Counted from the stretch's first letter, positions 35,135 through 44,283 are shown. The stretch: DNA of 64,000 nt from Pseudomonas libanensis (GCF_001439685.1 NZ_JYLH01000009.1:62001-126000), one strand, 5' to 3'. Program-made: numbers and translations. The notes: generated by a model from the letters alone, not told the origin.

Positions 35135-38100
35135 TCAGTGTGTGGTCGCCAGCGCCAGCGCTGGTTTGGGCCTGTGGAAAAACCGTTCAAGGTACAAGTA
35201 TATGACCGGCGTAGTGAACAGCGTCAGTGCCTGGCTCACCAGCAAGCCACCGACTACCGCGATGCCCAACGGCTGACGCAGTTCCGCGCCCGGCCCCGAG
35301 CCCAGCATCAACGGCACTGCGCCAAGCAGGGCGGCGAGGGTGGTCATGATGATCGGCCGGAACCGCGTGACGCAGGCCTCATAAATCGCATCCTGCGGCG
35401 GCAACCCGCGTACGCGTTGGGCTTCCAGGGCAAAGTCGATCATCAGGATGCCGTTCTTCTTCACGATGCCGATCAGCAATACCAGGCCGATCAAGGCCAT
35501 GATTGAAAAATCCTGGCCCAGCAGCCACAGCATGGCCAGCGCACCGAGGCCTGCCGAGGGGAGGGTGGAAATGATCGTCAGCGGATGCACGAAACTCTCG
35601 TACAGCACACCCAGGATAATGTAGACCGCCACCAGCGCCGCAAGGATCAACCACGGCTGGCTGGCCAGCGAACTCTGGAATGCCTGGGCCGCGCCCTGGA
35701 AGTTGCCAATCAGGGTACTCGGCATGCCGATGTCGTTCTTGGCCTGGTCGAGCATGATCACGGCATCGCCCAGGGCCACGCCGGGCGCCAGGTTGAACGA
35801 CAGGTTGGCGGCGGGGAACATGCCGTCGTGACTGATGGACAGCGGCCCCACGCTGGGCGGGTCGACCCTGGCCAGCGCCGACAACGGCACCATTTCGTTG
35901 GTCAGCGGCGAGCGCAGGTAAAAATAGTTGAGGCTTTCGGCCTTGCCGCGCTGTTGGCTGTCCAGTTCGAGTATCACTTGGTATTGGTTGATCTCGGTCT
36001 GGAACTCGTTGATCTGGCGCTGGCCGAAGGCGTCGTACAGCGCCTGGTCGACATCGGTGGCGGTCAGGCCGAAGCGGGCAGCGGCCTGGCGGTCGATACT
36101 GATGTGGGTGATGCTGCCGCCCAGTTGCAGGTCGTTGGACAGGTCGCGAAACGCCGGGTTGGCGCGCAGTTTTTCGGTGAGGCGTTGGGTCCAGATGTTG
36201 AGTGTCGGGCCGTCATTGCTCTTGAGCACATACTGGTACTGGGCGCGGCTGGGGCCGGAGCTCAGGTTGATGTCCTGGCCAGCGCGCAGGTACAGCACGA
36301 TACCCGGCACCTTGGCCAGTTGCGGGCGCAGGCGGTCGATGAACTGGCTGGCGGATACGTCACGGTCACCGCGGTCTTTCAAGGCAATCCAGAAGCGCCC
36401 GTTGGCGATGGTCTGGTTGCTGCCGGTGACGCCCACTGAGTGGGAGAAGGCTTGCACTGCCGGGTCGGCCTTGACGATCTCGGCCAGGGCCCTGTGCTTG
36501 GCAACCATGTCCGGGTACGACACATCGGCCGCCGCCTCGCTGGTGCCGAGCACAAAGCCGGTGTCCTGGACCGGGAAGAAGCCCTTTGGAATAAACACGT
36601 AGCCGACCACGGCCAGGGCCAGGGTCACCACGAAGATCGCGGCCATGCTGCGTTGATGCGCCAGCGCACGGCGCAGGTTGCGTGCATAGCCGGCCAGCAG
36701 GCGGTCGCTGAAGGTGGGCTTGGCGTGGGCATGATGGGTCGGCGCACGCATGAACAGCGCCGCCAGTGTCGGCGCCAGGGTCAGCGAAACCACCACCGAA
36801 ATCAGGATGGTCGAGGTGGCTGTCAGCGCGAACTCCTTGAACAGCCGCCCGACCACGCCGCCCATGAACAGCAGCGGAATAAACGCCGCCACCAGCGAGA
36901 AGCTGATGGACACCACGGTAAAGCCGATCTCGCCGGAACCCTTGATCGCGGCTTCGCGCTTACCCAGGCCCGCCTCCAGGTGCCGGTGAATGTTCTCCAC
37001 CACCACAATCGCATCGTCGACCACAAAGCCCACGGCAATCACGATGGCCACCAGGGTCAGGTTATTCAGGCTGAACCCCATCAGGTACATCACGGCGAAA
37101 CTGGCCACCAGCGATACGCCAAGCACCGCCGACACAATCAGCGTCGCCGACAACTGGCGCAGGAACAGCGCCATGACCGCTACCACCAGCAGGATAGCGA
37201 TCAGCAGGGTCATTTCCACTTCATGCAATGAGGCGCGGATGGTTTTGGTGCGGTCGGTCAATACACTCACCTGCACCGAGGCCGGCAACATGCCTTGCAG
37301 GCGCGGCAGTTCGGCTTGAATGCGGTCGACGGTCTCGACGATGTTGGCGCCGGGCTGGCGTGAAATCACCAGGTTCACTCCCGGGGTATCGCCGGACCAG
37401 GCTTGCACGTAGGCGTTTTCTGAACCATTGACGACTTTGGCTATATCACGCAGTTGCACCGGCGCGCCGTCCTTGTAGGAAACGATCAACTGACCGTATT
37501 CCTCCGGGTGAAACAGTTGGTCGTTGGTCGACAGGGTCGACACGCTGTTCTCGCCATAGATTGCGCCCTTGGCCAGGTTCAGGCTCGATTGCTGGATGGC
37601 CAGGCGGATATCGGCGAGGGTCAGGCCGATGGCCGCGAGCTTGTCAGGGGAGGCCTGCACACGAATCGCCGGACGCTGCTGACCGGTGATGTTGATCTGG
37701 CCGACGCCTTCGATCTGGCTGATCTGGCGCGCCAGCAGGGTTTCCACGTAGTCGCTCAGCTCGGTGCTGGGCATGCTGTCTGAGCTGACGCTGAGGATCA
37801 GCACCGGGCTGTCCGCCGGGTTGACCTTTCTCCAGGTCGGCAAACTCGGCATATCGCTGGGCAGCTTCCCAGATGCGGTGTTGATTGCGGCCTGGACCTC
37901 CTGGGCGGCGGTGTCGATGCTTTTTTCCAGGGTGAATTGCAGGGTCAGTTGGCTGGACCCCAGGGCGCTGCTGGAGGTCATCTGGGTCATGCCGGGGATG
38001 GCACTGAATTGCACCTCCAGGGGCGTGGCCACCGATGAGGCCATGGTGTCCGGGCTGGCGCCGGGCAGTTGCGCGGTAACCTGGATCGTCGGGAATTCCG

Positions 38101-38230
38101 CTTCCGGCAGTGGCGCGACGGCCAGGCGCGGGAAGGCAATGATCCCCAACAAGACCAAGGCGAAGGTCAGCAGCAGGGTAGCGACCGGGTGATCAACACA
38201 CCAGGCCGAGGGCGAACGGCTGCCGTTCAT
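35135..38230 (-). CDS. RND multidrug efflux pump (MdtB/MdtC-like)
   Basis: 1031-residue inner membrane pump of the hydrophobe/amphiphile RND family with twelve membrane helices and two large periplasmic loops. The proton-relay aspartates are seen in GFVVDDAIVVVEN. It is closest by eye to MdtB/MdtC, which usually occur as a pair; here there is a single pump gene. Its ATG overlaps the adaptor stop (ATGA). It needs a TolC-like channel, and none is encoded in this operon. Confidence 0.93.
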   Translation of the reverse strand: MNGSRSPSAWCVDHPVATLLLTFALVLLGIIAFPRLAVAPLPEAEFPTIQVTAQLPGASPDTMASSVATPLEVQFSAIPGMTQMTSSSALGSSQLTLQFTLEKSIDTAAQEVQAAINTASGKLPSDMPSLPTWRKVNPADSPVLILSVSSDSMPSTELSDYVETLLARQISQIEGVGQINITGQQRPAIRVQASPDKLAAIGLTLADIRLAIQQSSLNLAKGAIYGENSVSTLSTNDQLFHPEEYGQLIVSYKDGAPVQLRDIAKVVNGSENAYVQAWSGDTPGVNLVISRQPGANIVETVDRIQAELPRLQGMLPASVQVSVLTDRTKTIRASLHEVEMTLLIAILLVVAVMALFLRQLSATLIVSAVLGVSLVASFAVMYLMGFSLNNLTLVAIVIAVGFVVDDAIVVVENIHRHLEAGLGKREAAIKGSGEIGFTVVSISFSLVAAFIPLLFMGGVVGRLFKEFALTATSTILISVVVSLTLAPTLAALFMRAPTHHAHAKPTFSDRLLAGYARNLRRALAHQRSMAAIFVVTLALAVVGYVFIPKGFFPVQDTGFVLGTSEAAADVSYPDMVAKHRALAEIVKADPAVQAFSHSVGVTGSNQTIANGRFWIALKDRGDRDVSASQFIDRLRPQLAKVPGIVLYLRAGQDINLSSGPSRAQYQYVLKSNDGPTLNIWTQRLTEKLRANPAFRDLSNDLQLGGSITHISIDRQAAARFGLTATDVDQALYDAFGQRQINEFQTEINQYQVILELDSQQRGKAESLNYFYLRSPLTNEMVPLSALARVDPPSVGPLSISHDGMFPAANLSFNLAPGVALGDAVIMLDQAKNDIGMPSTLIGNFQGAAQAFQSSLASQPWLILAALVAVYIILGVLYESFVHPLTIISTLPSAGLGALAMLWLLGQDFSIMALIGLVLLIGIVKKNGILMIDFALEAQRVRGLPPQDAIYEACVTRFRPIIMTTLAALLGAVPLMLGSGPGAELRQPLGIAVVGGLLVSQALTLFTTPVIYLYLERFFHRPKPALALATTH

Positions 38231-39393
38231 GGTTGCACCTTGGCTTCAGCGGTCTGGATTACTCGCGGCGGCTCCTTGAGCACCTCCACCCGGGCACCGG
38301 CCTTGAGTCGCGACTGACCGTCGCTGACCAGCACATCCCCGGCCTGCACGCCCTTGATAATGTTGATCTCGCTGTCCTGGTAGGCGACCTGCACCGGCAC
38401 CACCTCCACGGTGTCATCGCTTACCCGGTACACGAAGTGCGAGTCCAGGCCACGCTGCACCACGGTCGGCGGCACCACCAGGGCGTTCTTGTCGAGGGCG
38501 GTCTGGATCTTGATGGTCACCAGTTGCCCCGGCCACAGCTTTTGCGATGGGTTATTGAACTCGGCCTTGGCCCGCAGGGTGCCGGTGGTGGAGCTGATCT
38601 GGTTGTCGATCAAGCTCAGGTGGCCTTCGCCGAGCAGGTCGCCGGTCTGGCCGTTGGTGTCGGCGCCCAGGTAGGCATCGACACTTGCCCGGGTCGGCGC
38701 GGCGATCAGGCCCTGCAGGGTCGGCAGCATCTGCTGCGGCAGGGAGAACGCCACGGCAATCGGGTCGATCTGGGTGACTGAAAACAGCCCCTGGGTGTCG
38801 CTCATGCGCAGGAAATTACCTTCATCCACGCTGCGAATACCCACGCGTCCGCTGACCGGGGAGCGAATCTGGGTGTAGGAAAGTTGTACCTGAGCCGCCT
38901 CTATCGCGGCCTGGTTGCCTTGCGCGGTGGCCTTGAGCTGGTTGACCAGCGCCTGTTGCTGGTCGTAGGTCTGTTTCGACACACCGTCGTCTACGCTCAG
39001 CTCCCTGTAGCGCTTGAGGTTGACCAGTGCCACTTGCAGTTGCGCCTGGCTTTGGCCCAATTGCGCCTTGGCCTGGTCGAGGCTGGCCCGGATGGAGCGG
39101 TCGTCGATGCTTGCCAGCAAGTCACCGGCCTTTACCAGTTGGCCTTCCTTGACCAGCAGTTTGGTGAGGATGCCGTCGATCTGCGGACGAATCACCACAC
39201 TGTGCAACGACAACACCGAGCCGATGCCGCTGACGTACCGCGCAACATCCTGCTGCACCACGCTCACCACCCGAACCGGAATTGCGCTGGGTGCTGCCAG
39301 CCGGGTCTTGGCTGGGCGGGTCAACGCCCAGGCTGCAACGGCCAGTATCAGGAGTACGCCTACTATCAAGGCCGGGTTTCGTTTTATGTGCAT
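38227..39393 (-). CDS. RND periplasmic adaptor (membrane fusion protein)
   Basis: 388-residue MdtA-like adaptor with an N-terminal membrane anchor (ALIVGVLLILAVAAWAL) and no lipobox. It has a biotinyl-lipoyl-like domain (VVIRPQIDGILTKLLVKEGQ ... IRSPVSGRVG) split by a helical hairpin (~90-160), and beta-barrel and membrane-proximal domains at the end. It links the pump to an outer membrane channel. It is the first gene of the leftward operon; its ribosome site is weak. Confidence 0.93.
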   Translation of the reverse strand: MHIKRNPALIVGVLLILAVAAWALTRPAKTRLAAPSAIPVRVVSVVQQDVARYVSGIGSVLSLHSVVIRPQIDGILTKLLVKEGQLVKAGDLLASIDDRSIRASLDQAKAQLGQSQAQLQVALVNLKRYRELSVDDGVSKQTYDQQQALVNQLKATAQGNQAAIEAAQVQLSYTQIRSPVSGRVGIRSVDEGNFLRMSDTQGLFSVTQIDPIAVAFSLPQQMLPTLQGLIAAPTRASVDAYLGADTNGQTGDLLGEGHLSLIDNQISSTTGTLRAKAEFNNPSQKLWPGQLVTIKIQTALDKNALVVPPTVVQRGLDSHFVYRVSDDTVEVVPVQVAYQDSEINIIKGVQAGDVLVSDGQSRLKAGARVEVLKEPPRVIQTAEAKVQP

Positions 39394-39424
39394 GGAAGGA
39401 CGCCAGCGGCGCAGTTGCAGGTTT

Positions 39425-39445
39425 CAAGCTGCAAGCTGCAAGTTG
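39425..39445. repeat. Tandem heptamer repeat
   Basis: Three head-to-tail copies of CAAGCTG (third copy CAAGTTG) lie 31 bases upstream of the adaptor start. Such short tandem repeats could vary in number and alter the spacing of the leader. Confidence 0.6.
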
Positions 39446-39490
39446 AAGTTTGAATGAGTGCTTTATAGCGCTGTCATGCGGTCAGCACAG

Positions 39491-39517
39491 TGACGGCAAA
39501 CTGACAGCGGTGACAGC
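39491..39517. promoter_or_regulatory. Direct repeats TGACRGC upstream of the efflux operon
   Basis: TGACGGC (39491) and TGACAGC (39502 and 39511) are spaced 11 and 9 bases, close to one helical turn. They are a plausible binding site for the operon's OmpR-type regulator. They lie about 100 bases from both the adaptor start and the divergent small gene. Confidence 0.4.
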
Positions 39518-39608
39518 TGGGGGGGTGAACTTGCGGTTGAAGCTTACCGCTGGCAGCTCCAGCCCCGTATACTCGCGCTTTTATGCCTATAGCTGCGCCG
39601 GAGCCCTT

Positions 39609-39842
39609 ATGTCTTCCCCCACCCAACCCCCTGTCGAAGCGGCCGAACTCGTCGACCTGGCCACTGCCGACGGCGTTGAAAAAGCCGAGATCCCGGCGTT
39701 TAAGTTCCCCTTCAAGCCGGGCGAGTTGGCCGGGGCCAAGCATGCCGGCCAGCCCTGGTACAAAGGCGGCGCCAAGAATGGCCATGCCAAGACGCCGGGT
39801 ATGGCGCCACCGGGCACTCGTCGTTCCATGGGTAAACGTTAG
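39609..39842 (+). CDS. Small conserved-looking hypothetical protein
   Basis: 77-residue soluble protein, acidic at the N-terminus (PPVEAAELVDLATADG) and Gly/Lys/Pro-rich at the C-terminus (GAKNGHAKTPGMAPPGTRR). No domain was recognised. A GGAG ribosome site seven bases before the ATG and a normal Pseudomonas codon bias support a real gene. It is divergent from the RND operon and shares its upstream region. The basic, disordered tail might bind nucleic acid, but that is only a guess. Confidence 0.7.
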   Translation: MSSPTQPPVEAAELVDLATADGVEKAEIPAFKFPFKPGELAGAKHAGQPWYKGGAKNGHAKTPGMAPPGTRRSMGKR

Positions 39843-40006
39843 GATCAAAGCTTGTTGCGCTGTATCGGCTGTTGCCTACGGTGTATGTAGATATTTCTGA
39901 TTGTAAGTCCGCGACCATTTCTTGAAAGCTGGCACAGCATTTTACTCCGCCCCAATGATGCTCATCGGTGGCGGTGAGCCAGTGTTTCCCGGAAAAGGAC
40001 GTTCCT

Positions 40007-40789
40007 GTGGCCCTGATACACATTTGTGCAGTGTTTGCTCTCTTGCTGTCGACGACTATTGCTGCCGCCAGCGATCAACCACGGCACGAAATCCGTTTCG
40101 CCGTCGCCGCGCACTTCCCGCCGTTCCAACACCGCAACTCGCAAGGGCAATTGGTGGGGTTGAATATCGAACTGGGCAACGCCCTGTGCGAGCAACTCAA
40201 CGTGCGTTGTACCTGGGTCGACCAGGTAGTTATGGAAAACTTCCCGGCCCTTGAAGGCCGAAAGTTCGACGCGATCATGGGCATGGCGCCGACGTCGACT
40301 CGGCGACAACGGGTGAGCTTTACCAATGCGCTCTACCCCATCACCACCCGCTTGGTGGCCCGTAGAACAGCAGGCCTGACCCCTGATTGGCAGTCGCTCA
40401 AGGGCAAGCGTGTCGGGGTCTTGGTCAGAAGCAATCGTGAAGCTTTTGCCCTGTCCCAGTGGGCGCCGGCAGGCGTGATCATCAAGAGCTTCTGGCTCAA
40501 TGATCAACTGATCAACAGCCTCCTTGCGGGCGATATCGATGCGACCCTGCAAGGTGCGGTAGAGATACGTGAGGCCCTGCTGGACACGGCTCAGGGCCTG
40601 GATTTCGGTTTTCTCGGCCCCGTTGTCTCGTCTGACCTGTTGGGCGACAGCGTGGCGATCGCAGTGCGCAAGCTCGATACCTCGTTGCGCAATGAACTCA
40701 ACCATGCGCTTGAAGAGCTGATGCAAAACGGTGAATACCAGCGCATCGTCGAGCCCTTTCGTCTCAATGTACTGCCTTCCAGTCCGTGA
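40007..40789 (+). CDS. Periplasmic solute-binding protein, family 3
   Basis: 260-residue binding protein with a signal peptide (VALIHICAVFALLLSTTIAAA) and the two-lobe SBP family 3 fold. Typical segments are RFAVAAHFPPFQHRNSQGQLVGLNIELGNALC near the N-terminus and FDAIMGMAPTSTRRQRVSFT. The family binds amino acids or related compounds, or acts as a sensor. The start is GTG at 40007, with AAAGGA seven bases upstream. No transporter permease genes are nearby, so it may serve a distant transporter. Confidence 0.88.
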   Translation: MALIHICAVFALLLSTTIAAASDQPRHEIRFAVAAHFPPFQHRNSQGQLVGLNIELGNALCEQLNVRCTWVDQVVMENFPALEGRKFDAIMGMAPTSTRRQRVSFTNALYPITTRLVARRTAGLTPDWQSLKGKRVGVLVRSNREAFALSQWAPAGVIIKSFWLNDQLINSLLAGDIDATLQGAVEIREALLDTAQGLDFGFLGPVVSSDLLGDSVAIAVRKLDTSLRNELNHALEELMQNGEYQRIVEPFRLNVLPSSP

Positions 40790-40793
40790 TGGC

Positions 40794-40809
40794 TGGGGGC
40801 AAGCCCCCA
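40794..40809. repeat. Short GC palindrome (REP-like)
   Basis: TGGGGGCAAGCCCCCA is a perfect palindrome immediately after the binding-protein stop, resembling another pseudomonad REP core. It may protect the mRNA end. Confidence 0.55.
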
Positions 40810-40846
40810 TTGACATGAGGAGCGCCCGCCAAACCTCCACCAGCGG

Positions 40847-41590
40847 TCAGGCCGCCCTCAGCGAGATAAACGCATAGTTGGCAGGCACCTCGGTGGCAAT
40901 CTGTGCACCGGCGTCCAGCAGTTGTTCGGCGATATCCAGCCCGGACACATGGAACACCCATTCAGTGGTCATGGCTGGCTGGTCAGTCGTCTGCTCAATG
41001 GCGTGGGCAAATGCCTGCATATCCGGCAGGTACGCGGTAAAGCCGTCGCCCTTGAGCGCGGTTGTATGAATGCCGAGCAACGCGCACACCGCCGCCTTGG
41101 CCTGCACATCATCACGGTCGGCCTGGCGCGAACGACGGATCAGCTCGGCCAGTTCCAGGTCCATCAATTTGCCACCGACGATCAGCGCCGGGCCCTGTTC
41201 CCAGGACTGCGGCGGGCAATCCTTGGCACCCGGGTTCAGCGGGATATGCGGGTTGATCTCCATCGGATAGATCCGGCACACCAGGGGGCGTCGCTCGTAG
41301 ATGCGGCAGCGGTTGTCTTCGTCAAGATTCCGGCAGGGGCCGGCGTTGTAGGCGGCAAAGGTGATTGCCACGAACGCCTCGGTATTGCCGCTGGGCACAA
41401 TCACTGAACGGCGCTCGGCGTGCTCGCGTTGTTGCAGGGGCAAGCCCAGGCCGTTACGCAGGAAGCCTTCGACCAGGACGATGACATTACCGCCGTCCGC
41501 CGCCCATTGCCGGGCCTCTTCGAGGGTCAGGGGCACGTGATGGTCGTTGCAGCATTTGCCGCAACCTACGCAGGAAAAATGAGTGTTCAT
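40847..41590 (-). CDS. YkgJ-family cysteine cluster protein
   Basis: 247-residue protein with the N-terminal CVGCGKCC cluster and further Cys at GPCRNLDEDNRCRIYERRPLVCRIYP, the signature of YkgJ/UPF0153 proteins thought to bind zinc or iron. The function is unknown. The ATG at 41590 (MNTHFSC) is preferred over an upstream start at 41611. The C-terminal ~90 residues match nothing I recognise. Confidence 0.85.
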   Translation of the reverse strand: MNTHFSCVGCGKCCNDHHVPLTLEEARQWAADGGNVIVLVEGFLRNGLGLPLQQREHAERRSVIVPSGNTEAFVAITFAAYNAGPCRNLDEDNRCRIYERRPLVCRIYPMEINPHIPLNPGAKDCPPQSWEQGPALIVGGKLMDLELAELIRRSRQADRDDVQAKAAVCALLGIHTTALKGDGFTAYLPDMQAFAHAIEQTTDQPAMTTEWVFHVSGLDIAEQLLDAGAQIATEVPANYAFISLRAA

Positions 41591-41698
41591 GGCGGATCTG
41601 TCACCAGGCAAGTTCAGAGGGAACGCTTGAGGGGTGACGGGTTTTTACCTCTATCCCCCGCTCGGGCTCTCTGGAAGCAAGTTATGCGCCAGTGGTTA

Positions 41699-42181
41699 TC
41701 AGTCTTCGGGCAATACGTCCCGTAGGACAAATTTCATACCTGCACTTTCATACAGCTGCCGGGCTCGCAGGTTGCTCTCCAGCACCTTAAGGTCCACATA
41801 AGGTTCGCCGCGCTGCTTGAACATCTGGAAGGCCTGCAGCAACAAGGCACGGCCCAGTCCCTGGCCTTGGGCGCAAGGGTGCACGCAGAGGTTCTTGATA
41901 AAGGCGCTGGTCCAGCATTGGGCCACCCCGAGGATGCCGTCGGCGTTGCTGGCTACCAGGCACAGCGTCGGGTCGAACTCGGCATTGGTGACGAATTGCC
42001 GGCGCCATTCATCCAGCCTGGCGACACGGCCGCCGCCCTGGTCCTGGGTCATGCGCAGCACGGCATGGATCGCCGGGGCCAGTTCATCCCGGTAATGATC
42101 CAGCCGCGTATCCGCTGGCCACTGCGGGGCGGGCAGGCTGCCTGTGAGGTCGCGACGCAGCAGCAGGAAATAATCGGCCAA
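41699..42181 (-). CDS. GNAT-family N-acetyltransferase
   Basis: 160-residue acetyltransferase with the acetyl-CoA loop HPCAQGQGLGRALL and the C-terminal ESNLRARQLYESAGMKF. The substrate is unknown. The apparent start is a TTG at 42181, only three bases after the cheV stop and in the same reading frame, so its translation probably depends on ribosomes leaving cheV. Confidence 0.85.
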   Translation of the reverse strand: MADYFLLLRRDLTGSLPAPQWPADTRLDHYRDELAPAIHAVLRMTQDQGGGRVARLDEWRRQFVTNAEFDPTLCLVASNADGILGVAQCWTSAFIKNLCVHPCAQGQGLGRALLLQAFQMFKQRGEPYVDLKVLESNLRARQLYESAGMKFVLRDVLPED

Positions 42182-42184
42182 CGC

Positions 42185-43087
42185 CTACAGGCCCTTTTGC
42201 GCCACGGCTTTGGCAGCCACGACCAGGCATTTGGTCAGTTCCGGCGATGAGAACTTGGTCAGCACCGCATCGGCACCGGCCAGGCGGGCTTTTTCGCTGT
42301 TCATCGCGCTGTCCAGGGAGGTGTGCAACAGCACGTAGAGGTCCTGAAAGTCCGGGGTTTCGCGCAGGGTTCGGGTCAGGGCGTAGCCGTCCATCTCGGA
42401 CATTTCGATGTCCGACACCACCACGTTGATTTGCTGGCCGGTGCCTTGCAGCTCCAGCAACACGTCGATGGCCTCCTTGGCACTGCGGGCGGTGTGGCAA
42501 GTCAGGCCGAGGTTGCGCAGGGTGTGTACCGATTGCTGCAGGGCCACCTGGCTGTCATCCACCACCAGGATGCGCGCGTTGCCCAGTACTTCGGCTTCTT
42601 CCATGGTCAGGTCGGTCGGCGCCGCTTCAATCGGTGCCGGGGCGATGCCGTGGATGACTTTCTCGATATCCAGCACCTGCACCAGGCCACCTTCCACCTG
42701 GGTCACCCCGGTGATAAACGCCCGATTGCCGCCGGAGCCGTAGGGGGGCGGGCGGATATCGGTGGTCAGGCAATGCACGATCTTGCTTACTGCCTGCACA
42801 TGCAGACCCTGCTTGGAACGGCTGACATCGGTGACGATCAGGCAGCCGCCGTCCGGGTCTTGCAGGGGCATTTCGCCCAGGGCGCGGCTCAGGTCGATCA
42901 CCGAGAGTGAAGCGCCGCGCAAGGTGGCGATGCCTTTGACGTGGGGGTGCGACTCCGGCAGCTTGGTCAGCGGCGGGCAGGGGATGATTTCACTGACTTT
43001 CAACAGGTTGATGGCCATCAGCTTGCCGCTGCGCAAGGTAAAGAGCAGAAGCGAGAGTGAGTCTGCGCGGGCTTTGGTGGTGGACAT
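42185..43087 (-). CDS. cheV: Chemotaxis coupling protein CheV
   Basis: 300-residue protein with an N-terminal CheW-like domain (~10-160) and a C-terminal receiver domain (ILVVDDSQVALQQ; phosphoacceptor in VVVSDIEMSEMDG). CheV proteins couple chemoreceptors to CheA and are tuned by phosphorylation. The ATG at 43087 is preceded by AGAAGG; an in-frame start at 43120 is less likely. No other chemotaxis genes lie in the window. Confidence 0.92.
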   Translation of the reverse strand: MSTTKARADSLSLLLFTLRSGKLMAINLLKVSEIIPCPPLTKLPESHPHVKGIATLRGASLSVIDLSRALGEMPLQDPDGGCLIVTDVSRSKQGLHVQAVSKIVHCLTTDIRPPPYGSGGNRAFITGVTQVEGGLVQVLDIEKVIHGIAPAPIEAAPTDLTMEEAEVLGNARILVVDDSQVALQQSVHTLRNLGLTCHTARSAKEAIDVLLELQGTGQQINVVVSDIEMSEMDGYALTRTLRETPDFQDLYVLLHTSLDSAMNSEKARLAGADAVLTKFSSPELTKCLVVAAKAVAQKGL

Positions 43088-43200
43088 AAAAACCTTCTGT
43101 GGATCAGGGATGACAATCATCTATGGAAGGTTATCGACTCGGCGGGTCTGGGCTTTAACCGGATTTTGTGTCGGTCGAGGGAAATGTGGGAGAGGCGGTG

Positions 43201-44175
43201 TCAGCCTTTCCACACCTGCGGGTTCACCAGATCCTGTGGGCGCTGGCCCAGCAGCGCGCTGCGCAGGTTGGCGACGGCGCGGTTGGCCATGGCTTCGCGG
43301 GTTTCATCGGTGGCCGAGCCGATATGCGGCAGGGTCACGGCATTGCTCAGCTGGAACAGTGGCGATTCGGCCAGCGGTTCTTTCTCATACACATCCAGCC
43401 CTGCGCCGCGAATACGTTGGGTTTGCAGCGCTTCGACCAGCGCCGATTCATCCACCACCGGCCCACGGGAAATATTGATCAGGATCGCGCTGGGTTTCAT
43501 CAGCGCAAGCTCCCGGGTGCTGATCAGATGACGGGTCTTGTCGCTCAATGGCACCACCAGGCAGACAAAATCCGCTTCGGCCAACAACTGGTCCAAGGTA
43601 CGGAACTGCGCGCCCAGCTCTTGTTCCAGTGCGGTCTTGCGGCTGTTGCCGCTGTACAGGATCGGCATGTTGAAACCCAGGCGTCCACGACGGGCCACGG
43701 CCGCGCCGATATTGCCCATGCCGACAATGCCCAGGGTCTTGCCGTGCACATCGCAACCGAACAGCGGCGCACCCACGCTGGCTTTCCACTGGCCGGCCTT
43801 GGTCCAGGCGTCCAACTCAGCTACCCGGCGTGCGCTGCTCATCAGCAACGCAAAGGCCAGGTCGGCAGTGCTTTCGGTGAGTACATCGGGGGTGTTGGTG
43901 AGCATGATCCCGCGCTCGTTGAAGTACGGCACGTCGTAGTTGTCGTAGCCCACCGACACGCTGGATACCACTTGCAGCTTGCTTGCGCTTTCAAGCTGCT
44001 CGCGGCCCAGCTTGCGACCCACGCCGATCAAGCCATGGGCGTGGGGCAGGGCTTCGTTGAACTGCGCGTTGATGTCACCCAATTTGGGGTTGGGCATGAT
44101 CACCTCGAAATCTTGTTGCAGGCTTTCGATCATGGGGGCAGTGATGCGGCTGAAGGCCAGGACAGTCTTTTTCAT
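43201..44175 (-). CDS. D-isomer-specific 2-hydroxyacid dehydrogenase (GhrB/TkrA-like)
   Basis: 324-residue NAD(P)-dependent dehydrogenase. The nucleotide-binding motif GIVGMGNIGAAVARR lies mid-protein, with catalytic Arg in NISRGPVVDE and His in LPHIGSAT. The length equals that of E. coli GhrB (glyoxylate, hydroxypyruvate and 2-ketogluconate reductase). The exact substrate is not settled by sequence. The ATG at 44175 gives the family start MKKTVLAF. A REP doublet lies just upstream, so the promoter must be close to the gene or beyond the doublet. Confidence 0.88.
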   Translation of the reverse strand: MKKTVLAFSRITAPMIESLQQDFEVIMPNPKLGDINAQFNEALPHAHGLIGVGRKLGREQLESASKLQVVSSVSVGYDNYDVPYFNERGIMLTNTPDVLTESTADLAFALLMSSARRVAELDAWTKAGQWKASVGAPLFGCDVHGKTLGIVGMGNIGAAVARRGRLGFNMPILYSGNSRKTALEQELGAQFRTLDQLLAEADFVCLVVPLSDKTRHLISTRELALMKPSAILINISRGPVVDESALVEALQTQRIRGAGLDVYEKEPLAESPLFQLSNAVTLPHIGSATDETREAMANRAVANLRSALLGQRPQDLVNPQVWKG

Positions 44176-44194
44176 TGCAGAACTCCACTCAACA

Positions 44195-44283
44195 TGTGGG
44201 AGCTGGCTTGCCTGCGATGGCGGTGTATCAGCCACTATTGTGTTGGCTGATCCACCGTCATCGCAGGCAAGCCAGCTCCCACA
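44195..44283. repeat. Inverted REP doublet (REPIN-like)
   Basis: The REP core (44195-44218) and its inverted copy (44260-44283) are separated by 41 bases that are themselves partly complementary, so the whole can fold as one long hairpin. It lies between the dehydrogenase and the LysR gene. Confidence 0.88.
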
